Both the position numbers and the translations under genes were made by a program. From VBWE01 sp943372645 (lineage in GTDB: Bacteria > Bacteroidota > Bacteroidia > Palsa-965), in NCBI GenBank assembly GCA_943372645.1, contig CALRZN010000003.1:186001-250000 (forward strand): a stretch of 64,000 nt of DNA. Reading direction: 5' to 3'. Position 1 is the stretch's first letter. The number at the start of each line of letters is the position of its first letter. The notes beneath the pieces were generated by a model. The model was not told the origin of the DNA. It saw only the letters and a program-made list of their open reading frames with translations, and did no database searches. Below are positions 53,439 to 61,807 of this stretch, piece after piece.

Positions 53439-54050
53439 ATGGAAACTGTTGCCCCCCGCGATCTGCTCCAAAATTTTTACATCGCAAACAAATTGCCCCC
53501 GCTCGGCGGCATTACCGATCCGATTGTACGCATTGAAATTGCTCCCGGTTTTGCACTGTACATTCCCAACTTCGATGCACACCGTATGGCGGTAATCCGT
53601 CATGATGTACACCACCTCGTTACCGGGTATTCCGCTTCCACACTGGCCGGCGAAAGCGAAATCAGTGCCTGGGAACTGGCTTCAGGTTGTAAAACCTATT
53701 GGGCGGCTACGGTCATCAATATGTATTGCGCCATGATCGGTGTACCGTTTAACCTGCGGAACCTGCTGAACGCATTTACACGCGGCAGGCGGACAAAAAA
53801 CCTCTACAACAAAGAACTGACGAAACAGGAATTTCTGCACATGCCGCTGGAAGAACTGAAACACCGCCTGCTGCTCGATGTGCATCCTGCCGATGTAAAA
53901 CCCGGTGCCGGCGATGTGTTTCGTTTTGTGTTGTTTGTGCTTGCCGGCACACTTTATTGTTTACTCACGTCGTGGATGGCGGTGGTGGTTGCGCTGTATT
54001 CGCTTTACGTGGTGGTGTTCCGCCGGTACCCGGTTCCGAACCGGAACTGA
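53439..54050 (+). CDS. Coq4-like protein with C-terminal membrane helices, copy 2
   Basis: The 203-residue paralogue of the preceding gene keeps all blocks: LLQNFYIANKLPP at the N-terminus, RHDVHHLVTGYSASTLAGE, SEISAWELASGC, FTRGRRTKNLY, HRLLLDVHPADVKPG, and C-terminal hydrophobic helices. The exact conservation of HDVHH and Glu in both copies argues that the metal site is functional. Substrate and role are unknown. Located 63 bp after copy 1. Confidence 0.8.
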   Translation: METVAPRDLLQNFYIANKLPPLGGITDPIVRIEIAPGFALYIPNFDAHRMAVIRHDVHHLVTGYSASTLAGESEISAWELASGCKTYWAATVINMYCAMIGVPFNLRNLLNAFTRGRRTKNLYNKELTKQEFLHMPLEELKHRLLLDVHPADVKPGAGDVFRFVLFVLAGTLYCLLTSWMAVVVALYSLYVVVFRRYPVPNRN

Positions 54051-54202
54051 TTTACCTGGGGCATTGCCCGGCCGATCAAATTGCATCCGGTTTGTGTTGT
54101 CGCCTAACCCCTGAAACCTGCGGAACGACAATACTATATCGTATATAATGTTTCTGAAACTTTGATTTTACATTATTTCTTTGTAAAGTTGTGACAGCAA
54201 AC

Positions 54203-54649
54203 ATGACCCACAACTACACAACCATCGCACGGACAGCTATGCTGTTCCTGCTTCTCGGCACATTAAACACCGCCTGCGGCACCGCAGATGAGAAAAATAA
54301 GGCGGGCGACAGCATACACGATACTGCAACCGGCAGCACTACTACTGCTGGTTCTGAAGTCCGTGACAGCGCAGCCCAAACCGCACCGGCACCAGTAATT
54401 GAAGCTGTCGTTTTTGAAGTGCGCGGCAGCAGCAATCGCATCGAAGGTTATGGATACGACCTTGTAATTAACGGCAAAAAAACCGTGCACCAGCCCATGA
54501 TTCCGGCAGTACAGGGCAACAAAAGTTTTGCAACGGAACAGGATGCAAAAGCCGTTGGTGAACTGGCCGCTGCGCGGATGCGCAAAACTGGCGATCTGCC
54601 AACAATAAGTGTGAAAGATCTTGACAGTCTGAAAATAACCTACCATTAA
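54203..54649 (+). CDS. DUF4907 lipoprotein
   Basis: The 148-residue protein (ATG at 54203; a GTG at 54191 is less likely) has a lipoprotein signal ending LNTACG, an Ala/Thr/Ser-rich linker, and a C-terminal domain GYGYDLVINGKKTVHQPMIP (about 90-109) followed by VQGNKSFATEQDAKAVGELA, matching DUF4907. This Bacteroidota family of unknown function is often found next to Kelch-repeat genes, as here (4 bp before the first one). Confidence 0.85.
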   Translation: MTHNYTTIARTAMLFLLLGTLNTACGTADEKNKAGDSIHDTATGSTTTAGSEVRDSAAQTAPAPVIEAVVFEVRGSSNRIEGYGYDLVINGKKTVHQPMIPAVQGNKSFATEQDAKAVGELAAARMRKTGDLPTISVKDLDSLKITYH

Positions 54650-54653
54650 GCCA

Positions 54654-55856
54654 ATGAAAAAACTACTACACGTTTTAGTATTCACCCTTGCTGTTACTTC
54701 GGCTGTTGCGCAGGCGCAGTATGGCTGGGTCGAAAAATCCATGTTTGGTGGGGTGGCGCGTCACCGCTGTGTCGGGGTGAGCATCGGCTCGCGCGGATAC
54801 ATGGGACTCGGGCACGTGAACTCCATTACCAATATCGCTTACCAGGACTGGTGGGAATATGATCCCGGAACGGATACCTGGGCGCAGAAAGCAAACTTTC
54901 CGGGCGGCGATCGTTATCACTCCGTTGGTTTTGCCATCGGACAGTACGCTTACGTGGGCATGGGGCGCGATGAAATCGGTAACAATTACAAAGACCTGTA
55001 CCGTTACGATGCAGTAACCAACACGTGGAGCACCATGACCAGTCTGCCCGGTCCGAACCGGCGCGGCGGGGTTGCGTTTGCGATTAACGGAAAAGGCTAC
55101 GTGGGCACCGGTTCGGGCCTTGCCGATTTTTACGAATACGATCCGGCCACCAATGCATGGACTGTTAAAGCTTCTATTCCGGGACCGGGTCGCACTTCGG
55201 CAATCGGTGTGGCGGTAAATGGCAAAGGCTACATCGGAACCGGTGATGTCGGCGGACCTTCAACGGATCTCTACGAATACAACCCGGCAACCAACACCTG
55301 GGTAACATGTACCCCGCTGCCCGGCCTTGCGCGCATGGAATCGTGCGGGTTTGAGCTTAACGGCGATCTGTACATTGCAACCGGTGATGATTATTCAAGC
55401 GGAACAAATTACCAGGATGTGTGGTGTTACAAACCATCCACCGGCACGTGGCTGCAGCTTGGCGATTTTGCGGGTGCTGCGCGTCGTTACATGACGAGTT
55501 TCACCATCGGCGGAAGAGCATACACCGGGCTCGGCACGAGCGGTATCAACTACAAAGACCTGTGGGAATTCGGTTCGCTCAGCAGCGTGGAAGAACCGGT
55601 TTCGCCGATTGAACAATTACTCATTTTTCCGAACCCGGTTGCCGCAGCAGGAACAACAACATTGCAGTGGAAAAAATACATCACTGAAGGCGAACTGCTG
55701 CTGATTGATATGAACGGCAGGCTTGCAAAAACGATCAGCAACATCAGCGGAACATCCGTAAGCGTTTCCGCCGAAGGCCTTGCTGCAGGAACGTATTTCT
55801 TACAACTGCGCGGCGAAAACGGAACACTTGCAAACGGTAAAATCTTGGTACAATGA
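54654..55856 (+). CDS. Secreted Kelch-repeat protein with type IX sorting domain, copy 1
   Basis: The 400-residue protein has a signal peptide ending AVAQAQ. Six or so Kelch units of about 48 residues follow, each with GYMGLGxxN, LWEYDPGTDTWxQKANFPG-like and GRxxxVGFAIG-like parts, making a beta propeller. The C-terminal 80 residues (LLIFPNPVAAAGTTTLQW, then AGTYFLQLRGENG) are a type A T9SS sorting domain. It should be secreted by the PorP/GldKLMN machinery encoded in the same window. Confidence 0.93.
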   Translation: MKKLLHVLVFTLAVTSAVAQAQYGWVEKSMFGGVARHRCVGVSIGSRGYMGLGHVNSITNIAYQDWWEYDPGTDTWAQKANFPGGDRYHSVGFAIGQYAYVGMGRDEIGNNYKDLYRYDAVTNTWSTMTSLPGPNRRGGVAFAINGKGYVGTGSGLADFYEYDPATNAWTVKASIPGPGRTSAIGVAVNGKGYIGTGDVGGPSTDLYEYNPATNTWVTCTPLPGLARMESCGFELNGDLYIATGDDYSSGTNYQDVWCYKPSTGTWLQLGDFAGAARRYMTSFTIGGRAYTGLGTSGINYKDLWEFGSLSSVEEPVSPIEQLLIFPNPVAAAGTTTLQWKKYITEGELLLIDMNGRLAKTISNISGTSVSVSAEGLAAGTYFLQLRGENGTLANGKILVQ

Positions 55857-57085
55857 AAAAACTAACCATCACCTTACTGCTTGCCTTGTTTGCAGTTACC
55901 GGATTTGCGCAGGGTTCGAATGTGTGGATGAAAAAAAACGCATTCTCCGGTTCGAAACGTTCGCGCTCGGTTAGTTTTGCAATCGGCAGCCGCGGTTACA
56001 TTGCCTGCGGTGAAGATACTGCGGATGTAATGCTGAACGATTTGTGGGAATACGATCCGGGCACCGACAGCTGGGCACAGAAAGCCAGTATGCCCGGCGT
56101 GGGCCGGCGCGACGCAGCATGTTTTGTAATCGGCAGCCGCGCGTATGTAGGTACCGGAATTGATGCCGCTGAATCGTGGTTCGGCAATGCACTTGCCGAT
56201 ATGTGGATGTACGATCCTTCCACCAATACGTGGACAACACGCGCAGCCTTCCCCGGAAACGGCGGATTCGGCATGTATTTTTCCACCGGATTTTCTATCA
56301 ATGGCAAAGGTTATTTTTCATGCGGCAAATACAATTCCTCTTTTTATTCCAACCAGTTGTGGGAATATAATCCGAATACCAACACGTGGCTGCAGAAAGC
56401 CAATTTTCCCGGCGGCACACGTTATGCGCAGGCCAGCTTTGCCATCGGCAATTACGGGTATGTAGGTTTCGGAACGGATGAAAACTGGTTTGTAAATGAA
56501 TTTTACCGTTACGATCCCGCGTTGAATGTGTGGCAGCAGCTTTCGTCCGTTCCTGCATCACCGCGTTTTGCGGCTTCGGGATTTGCAATCGGTAATTATG
56601 GCTACTTCTGTTTCGGAACAGACGGCGGATATAAAGAAGATTTATACGAATACGAAGTAGCCACCGACAACTGGTGGGTAAAAGCACCGTTCGGCGGACA
56701 GCATCGCCGTTCGGCCGCGGCCTTTGTAATCGGCGGAATGGCGTATGCGGGAACCGGCAAAGGATTCACCGGCAGCCGCCGCGATTTCTGGATGTATGTG
56801 CCTTCGTACACCGGTATTACCGAAACCAATTTACAAACCAGCGGCATGAGCGTAGCGCCCAACCCGGTGAATGAATCAACGCAAATTACAATTGCAGAAA
56901 ACCTGCTGCAAAACGAAGATCACCTGCGCCTGGAGGTGTATGACCTGCGCGGACAACTGATCCGTTCGGAACCGGTTACAGCATCGTTTACATTTCACAA
57001 AAACGAATTGGCAACCGGAACGTACCTGTTGCGCCTGGCGGCCGACAGCCAAACATTTGCACCGCTGAAAATTTCAATCCGTTAA
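55853..57085 (+). CDS. Secreted Kelch-repeat protein with type IX sorting domain, copy 2
   Basis: The 410-residue paralogue overlaps copy 1 by 4 bp. The signal peptide ends VTGFAQG. Kelch units such as LWEYDPGTDSWAQKASMPG, MWMYDPSTNTWTTRAAFPG and LWEYNPNTNTWLQKANFPGG are clear. The C-terminus has MSVAPNPVNESTQITIAE followed by RLEVYDLRGQLIRSEPV and TYLLRLAADSQ, the sorting-domain pattern. The stacked genes look like a tandem expansion of one cargo. Confidence 0.93.
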   Translation: MKKLTITLLLALFAVTGFAQGSNVWMKKNAFSGSKRSRSVSFAIGSRGYIACGEDTADVMLNDLWEYDPGTDSWAQKASMPGVGRRDAACFVIGSRAYVGTGIDAAESWFGNALADMWMYDPSTNTWTTRAAFPGNGGFGMYFSTGFSINGKGYFSCGKYNSSFYSNQLWEYNPNTNTWLQKANFPGGTRYAQASFAIGNYGYVGFGTDENWFVNEFYRYDPALNVWQQLSSVPASPRFAASGFAIGNYGYFCFGTDGGYKEDLYEYEVATDNWWVKAPFGGQHRRSAAAFVIGGMAYAGTGKGFTGSRRDFWMYVPSYTGITETNLQTSGMSVAPNPVNESTQITIAENLLQNEDHLRLEVYDLRGQLIRSEPVTASFTFHKNELATGTYLLRLAADSQTFAPLKISIR

Positions 57086-57103
57086 ACCCGCAACACTGCT
57101 TAT

Positions 57104-58330
57104 ATGAACCTGAAAAATACATTCACTTTTTTTGCCGCACTTGCATTTGCGGTTTCACTTTCAGCGCAGGGCGCATGGAATTACAAACCGCTGTTTCCTG
57201 GCGGTCCGCGTTCGGCCTGTGTAGGTTTTGCGGTAGGAACCGGTGCGTTTGTGGCACTCGGGGTTGACAGCAACTCGTTCAAACGCAGCATGCATGCCTA
57301 TAACAGCACAACCAATTCGTGGACGCAGATGCAGAGTCTCGGCGGCGCCACCGGGAACGGGCTTGGCCGCAATGTGGCGGTTGCATTTGTAATCGGCAGC
57401 AAGGCATACGTGGGTACCGGGCAAGGTTCCAATCCGTTTTATGATGACTGGTGGGAATACGATGCAGGCACCGATGTGTGGACGCAGAAAGCAAACTTTA
57501 CACCGGGCGGACGTCGTTCGGCTGTTGCCTTTGCACTGGGAACCAAAGGCTATGTGTGCGGCGGACAGGATGTGGCGTTTACGCTGAAAAATGATTTGTG
57601 GGAATATGATCCGGCATCGAACACGTGGACACAGAAAGCCAACTTTCCCGGAACCGCGCGCCGCCTGGCAGTTTCATTTGTGGCCGGCGGAAAAGCGTTT
57701 GTGGGTTCGGGCGATGACGGTGCATTCAAAGGTGACTTTTACGAATACAACAGCAGTACGAACACGTGGACTGCAAAAGCTACATTTCCGGGCACACCGC
57801 GTTACGGCGCAACAGCGTTTGGAATTGGTACAGCAGGTTATTTCGGTTGCGGATACGACAATACGTTAACCAACCGCAAAGATTTCTGGAAATACGATCA
57901 GCCCACCAACACGTGGACGCAGATCAACAACTTCGGTGGTTCGCCCCGCGCAAACGCAATTGGTTTCAGTAATGCAACAGTAGGTTACGTGGCCTGCGGT
58001 TACGACGGCAACATTAACCTGGATGAGTTCTGGGAATTTGATCCCACCTACACCGGCATTACGGAACAGGATGCGAACGGCATTACAGTAAACACGTATC
58101 CAAACCCGGCCAGCAGCGAAATCAACTTTGCGTTTGATAACGCATTGCTCACACAGCACCACAACCTGCGTATTACGCTCGTTGATCTGCAGGGCCGCAT
58201 CGTGCGTAATGAAAATGTAACGGAATCCACCATAACACTCACACGCGATGCACTGCCCGGTGGTATTTATGGGTATGTTGTATCTGCAGGTGAACAGGAA
58301 CTGAAAGCGGGGAAGATTATTTTCCGATAA
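57104..58330 (+). CDS. Secreted Kelch-repeat protein with type IX sorting domain, copy 3
   Basis: The 408-residue paralogue, 18 bp after copy 2, has a signal peptide ending VSLSAQG. Kelch units include LWEYDPASNTWTQKANFPG and FWKYDQPTNTWTQINNFGG. The sorting domain is ITVNTYPNPASSEINFAF, then RITLVDLQGRIVRNENV and IYGYVVSAGEQELKAGKII. The three genes with the DUF4907 lipoprotein form one putative surface unit. Confidence 0.93.
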   Translation: MNLKNTFTFFAALAFAVSLSAQGAWNYKPLFPGGPRSACVGFAVGTGAFVALGVDSNSFKRSMHAYNSTTNSWTQMQSLGGATGNGLGRNVAVAFVIGSKAYVGTGQGSNPFYDDWWEYDAGTDVWTQKANFTPGGRRSAVAFALGTKGYVCGGQDVAFTLKNDLWEYDPASNTWTQKANFPGTARRLAVSFVAGGKAFVGSGDDGAFKGDFYEYNSSTNTWTAKATFPGTPRYGATAFGIGTAGYFGCGYDNTLTNRKDFWKYDQPTNTWTQINNFGGSPRANAIGFSNATVGYVACGYDGNINLDEFWEFDPTYTGITEQDANGITVNTYPNPASSEINFAFDNALLTQHHNLRITLVDLQGRIVRNENVTESTITLTRDALPGGIYGYVVSAGEQELKAGKIIFR

Positions 58331-58338
58331 ATATCGTA

Positions 58339-58436
58339 CATCGCTATTGTTGATTTTGATTTGCGATTTTTGATTTATTTGATCCAGGAAATCAAAAATC
58401 GCAAATCAAAAATCTAAAATCCGTTTACCAAACTCC
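58339..58436. repeat. 98-bp hairpin repeat, copy A
   Basis: The left half (TTTGATTTGCGATTTTTGAT at 58356-58375) is inverted in the right half (AAATCAAAAATCGCAAATCA at 58389-58408), so the element folds on itself. A direct copy lies at 59587-59685 with the same ends (CATCGCTATTGTTGATTTT ... AAAATCCGTTTA). It begins 8 bp after the stop of the third Kelch gene. Confidence 0.85.
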
Positions 58437-58481
58437 CTATACCAGAAAACAAAGTATCTTCCGGAAACATATGCGATAAGT

Positions 58482-58898
58482 ATGGGGCATTTAAAAACGC
58501 TTTCATCCGCTTCCACGCGTCCGATGGTTTACCTGTCTGTTTTGGGGTTAAACGGAATGAATGCCTGGATAATTTTATTCGGAAAAATCCCCGCAACGGA
58601 TTGCGCCGCAGTTGTGACCATTTTATTTGCTTTTTCAGCAACTCAACTGTTTTTTAGTTATCGTTATTATGTGGAAGTGGCCTTTGATGCGGCCTCCGGT
58701 GAATTGCATATTAAACGGCTATTCGGGCAAAACAGCCTGGTAATTCCCAGGGAACAAATTGTGTCATTGCAAAAATGGGGAATTTCGTTTTCCAGAACCA
58801 TTCGCCTGCGATACAATTGGCCGGGCAAAAAGAGCGGTGTGTTTTTCTTTACCCTGAAATGGGGAGCCGACGATCTGCTGCGCCAGGTAACCGGGTGA
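58482..58898 (+). CDS. Small membrane protein, unknown
   Basis: The 138-residue protein has two predicted membrane helices (about 15-33 and 41-60) followed by a soluble domain with alternating strands (YYVEVAFDAASGELHIKRLF, VIPREQIVSLQKWGI), resembling a small PH-like domain of the kind seen after short membrane hairpins. No family can be named with confidence. It sits in the island between two copies of a hairpin repeat. Confidence 0.6.
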   Translation: MGHLKTLSSASTRPMVYLSVLGLNGMNAWIILFGKIPATDCAAVVTILFAFSATQLFFSYRYYVEVAFDAASGELHIKRLFGQNSLVIPREQIVSLQKWGISFSRTIRLRYNWPGKKSGVFFFTLKWGADDLLRQVTG

Positions 58899-58943
58899 AA
58901 ATTCAAAACTTCTTTTGTAACTTTATGTTGCAAAACAAAAAAA

Positions 58944-59192
58944 ATGACAACTACGCAGTTGAAAAAACAGATTGCAACCTATATCAATCACTTTGATGAT
59001 GATCAACTGGAAGCAATATTAAAAGTGGCGCAGGTATTGGATAAAGAAATCCCTGATTATGCTTTGACAGAAAAGGAATGGGCAGAAACGGAGAAAAACT
59101 TTGCCGAAATGAAAAGCGGAAAAGTAAAAGGTATTCCGGCAGATAAGGCATTGAAAATGTTAAAAGCAAATCTTGCCCGCAAGAAAAAATGA
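58944..59192 (+). CDS. Antitoxin-like protein of a RelE/ParE-type module
   Basis: The 82-residue protein is hydrophilic and helical (MTTTQLKKQIATYINHFDDD) with a Lys-rich C-terminus. It is directly upstream of, and overlaps by 4 bp, a RelE/ParE-type toxin gene, the usual antitoxin-first order. Bacteroidota antitoxins with a helical N-terminus followed by an ALTEKEWAETEK-type region often pair with such toxins. Confidence 0.8.
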   Translation: MTTTQLKKQIATYINHFDDDQLEAILKVAQVLDKEIPDYALTEKEWAETEKNFAEMKSGKVKGIPADKALKMLKANLARKKK

Positions 59193-59482
59193 GCCTTGCA
59201 ATTATTTTACACCCGCGTGTTATTACAAAGTTGAAGGAGGCTTCGGTCTATCTTGAAAATGCCCGTGTTGGTTACGGTAACGTCTTTCTGGATGAGTTAG
59301 ATAAGAGTTTAAAACATATCAGCAACTACCCCCTTGCGCAGCAGTTAGTCCGCACCCATTTCAGGCGATACATGATCGGGCGGTTTAAGTACATGTTGAT
59401 TTACACGGTGCATAATGATTCAATTAATGTAACCAACCTGGTTCATGCAGAAGCGCACCCGAAAAAACGATTCATGAAATAG
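59189..59482 (+). CDS. RelE/ParE-family toxin
   Basis: The 97-residue protein has the family layout: an N-terminal strand and helix pair (LAIILHPRVITKLKEASVYL), GYGNVFLDELDKSLKHISNYP, a QLVRTHFRRYMIGRFKYMLI core with Arg residues, and a last strand VTNLVHAEAHPKKR. Members either cleave mRNA on ribosomes (RelE) or act on gyrase (ParE); which applies here cannot be told. It lies in the repeat-flanked island. Confidence 0.85.
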   Translation: MSLAIILHPRVITKLKEASVYLENARVGYGNVFLDELDKSLKHISNYPLAQQLVRTHFRRYMIGRFKYMLIYTVHNDSINVTNLVHAEAHPKKRFMK

Positions 59483-59586
59483 TTCTTTGTCTTTTGACGT
59501 ATGTTATTACGTTGTAAGTCTGATTTTAACTTTATTAATTACTTGCTTCTCTCGATGAGCTCTTCTCGTTGTTTCAAAATGAGGTT

Positions 59587-59685
59587 CATCGCTATTGTTG
59601 ATTTTTGATTTACGATTTTTGATTTACATGATCGAAGAAGTCAAAAATCGCAAATCAAAAATCTAAAATCCGTTTAGCCAACTCC
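59587..59685. repeat. 99-bp hairpin repeat, copy B
   Basis: Direct copy of the element at 58339-58436, with a diverged middle (CATGATCGAAGAAG versus TTTGATCCAGGAAA) but conserved ends and stems. It lies in the 375 bp spacer 59483-59857, which otherwise holds the start region of the next operon with a TACATTTG -10-like element (59800-59807) about 50 bp before the ATG. Confidence 0.85.
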
Positions 59686-59857
59686 ATTTACCGGTAATCC
59701 CCTGCCTGTCGTTTTGCTGCTTGCAAATGCGGGATAAAATTTCATTTCCTGATCAATTAAAACAGGTATAAATACGGAATCGCATCGCCAAAATAACAGT
59801 ACATTTGGCTTAACCAAAACCTGGTTTAATCAATACTACACGCTTAAACTCTTCCTG

Positions 59858-61264
59858 ATGAATAAACAACAGAAAAAAGAATTGCTTGCTTTGCTGCAGA
59901 CTGCAATTGAGATTGAATACAGTACGATTCCGGTGTACCTGAATACGTACTATTCAATTAACCGTCTGCCTGCTTCCGGACTTCCAAAGCAGATGTCGCA
60001 GGAGCGCAAAGACACCATCAGCAAATTTGCCAATGAGGCCGGCGGTCTCGTAATGAGTATTGCTGTTGAAGAAATGTTACACATGTCATTGGCGGGAAAC
60101 CTCATCCGCTCACTCGGTGGTATGCCCGACCTGAATGTGTACAAAGAAAAATCAACCGTGTATCCGACACCGCTGCCGGGTATGAACCCGAAGTTTAATC
60201 CCATACCCGGACAGAAACCGCCGTTCCAGGTTCCGCTCGGTAAACTTTCGCAGAGCCAGTTGCAGTTTTTTATGGGCATTGAAACTCCCATGCAAGCAGA
60301 TGCACCGGGGCAGGGCAAAAACTGGAACACCATCGGGCAGGCGTATAAATACATCGGTGAGTTTATTGAAAAGCATTGCGACGACAGCGATTTCTGCCAT
60401 TCCGATAATCAGTTGCTTCCCAAAACCGGTTTTTATGTGCCGAACAATGTGGATACGATCTATCCCCAAAATCCGAACTGGGACAAACAAAAAACAAAAC
60501 CGGTACTAGATCCGTCGCACCGCGGCGCACACACCGCACAATATCCGAACAAACACGACAGCGGCCACCTCGTGAATATTGACAGTGTGAAAAAAGCACT
60601 GCTTGCCATTCACTACATCTGTGAACAAGGCGAAGGCACCAATGCAACGACCAAATGGGCCGATCCTGCGCAGCTGGAAGAAACACACTGGTACAAATTC
60701 AGTGAGCTGCACCGCCGCATCGGTGAATTCAGCGCAACAGAACAGGCGTATTTTGTGTATGATTTTATGCTGAATCCGACGCGCAAAAAGATTGAATCCG
60801 CAATTAAAAAAGGACCCAATCCGGCTGCTGCTCCTGCACTGCTTGCATTGGTTGACCTGGGTAATGCCATCTTTACCTACATTTTTCAGATGGTGCAGGC
60901 CAGTTATACGTTATCGGGCGATGCGCAGCACATGATGTTTAACATCGGTGTACACAAGGCCATGATTTTTGTAATGGACAAAGTGGTGGGAGCAACCCGT
61001 TACTACCACATAACCGGCAACGGCAGCAGCGGCAACGGAACCGGGCAGGCACTTTCGCCTTCGTACGAATATTATCCGTTCCGCAGCCTGAAAACAGCGA
61101 AAGAAGAAATGATCGCGCTTTTCCATAAAGCACCTGCCGATTTTCAATCGTCGAATGGCAACATTCTGCAGCGCATGAGCGATCTGCCTTCGCTTGATAT
61201 AACAAATAACATTATTCACTTCACACCTCCGGCTGCTGAAGCCATTGTGGTTAATCCTTCCTGA
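59858..61264 (+). CDS. VioB-type ferritin-like protein (iminophenyl-pyruvate dimer synthase-like domain)
   Basis: The 468-residue protein has an N-terminal ferritin-like four-helix domain: LLALLQTAIEIEYSTIPVYL (Glu18, Glu20) and SIAVEEMLHMSLAGNLIRSL (Glu71, Glu72, His75), diiron-type ligands. The rest, including a long loop with HDSGHLVNIDSVKKAL and EYYPFRSLKTAKEEM, follows the pattern of the VioB/RebD/StaD C-terminal domain that couples two indole imines. Without the rest of a bisindole pathway nearby, the substrate is unknown. It is the first gene of a tight four-gene set. Confidence 0.85.
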   Translation: MNKQQKKELLALLQTAIEIEYSTIPVYLNTYYSINRLPASGLPKQMSQERKDTISKFANEAGGLVMSIAVEEMLHMSLAGNLIRSLGGMPDLNVYKEKSTVYPTPLPGMNPKFNPIPGQKPPFQVPLGKLSQSQLQFFMGIETPMQADAPGQGKNWNTIGQAYKYIGEFIEKHCDDSDFCHSDNQLLPKTGFYVPNNVDTIYPQNPNWDKQKTKPVLDPSHRGAHTAQYPNKHDSGHLVNIDSVKKALLAIHYICEQGEGTNATTKWADPAQLEETHWYKFSELHRRIGEFSATEQAYFVYDFMLNPTRKKIESAIKKGPNPAAAPALLALVDLGNAIFTYIFQMVQASYTLSGDAQHMMFNIGVHKAMIFVMDKVVGATRYYHITGNGSSGNGTGQALSPSYEYYPFRSLKTAKEEMIALFHKAPADFQSSNGNILQRMSDLPSLDITNNIIHFTPPAAEAIVVNPS

Positions 61265-61270
61265 TACACC

Positions 61271-61807
61271 ATGAGCAACAAGAAAAAAACGGCTCCGGCC
61301 AAGACCAAAAAAACGCCGGATGTGGAAATGAAAACTGCATTTCCGCTTGAACTGCATTCCTGTATGGGCCTCAATGCCTGCAAGGGACACGACCGTTTCG
61401 GAACCAATTCGTGTGCAGGCACAGGCATGTGTGCCACCGCGCAGGCGCACAGCTGCCACACCAACAACAATTGCCGCGGCCAGGGTGGCTGCGGGTTGTA
61501 CGGCAACGGCGAAGAACAGGATAATCCGGCAAACAACCCATGCGCGTGGCAGGGTTCGTGTGCTGTTCCGATTAATGCGGAACGTTTTTCCACCACCGGC
61601 CCGAATAAAGGGAAAAGTGTATGGGTACGTGCACGCGTGCTTTTCGAACAACGAATGAAAGCCGCGAAACGCCAGTACGGCCCTTCGCCGGAGGAGTTTG
61701 GCCCGCCGGCTGAACTGCTGTCGAAATGGATTAACGAAGAAACCGGAAACTGCGGCTACACCGCCTGCGGCGCAAGCGGTTTGAGCGGAGGCGGAAGCTG
61801 TTCATGA
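61271..61807 (+). CDS. Cysteine-rich protein, probable substrate of the adjacent DUF692 enzyme
   Basis: The 178-residue protein has a Lys-rich start and twelve cysteines (31, 37, 48, 54, 62, 68, 74, 91, 97, 161, 166, 177). Most come as CX5C pairs (31/37, 48/54, 62/68/74, 91/97) within Gly/Asn/Ser-rich repeats such as SCMGLNACKG, NSCAGTGMCA, SCHTNNNCRGQGGC and NPCAWQGSC. A Cys-poor segment (about 100-158) then a final GNCGYTACGASG tail follow. No signal peptide is seen. Its stop overlaps the DUF692 gene by 4 bp, the usual layout of a peptide substrate and its modifying enzyme. Confidence 0.8.
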   Translation: MSNKKKTAPAKTKKTPDVEMKTAFPLELHSCMGLNACKGHDRFGTNSCAGTGMCATAQAHSCHTNNNCRGQGGCGLYGNGEEQDNPANNPCAWQGSCAVPINAERFSTTGPNKGKSVWVRARVLFEQRMKAAKRQYGPSPEEFGPPAELLSKWINEETGNCGYTACGASGLSGGGSCS

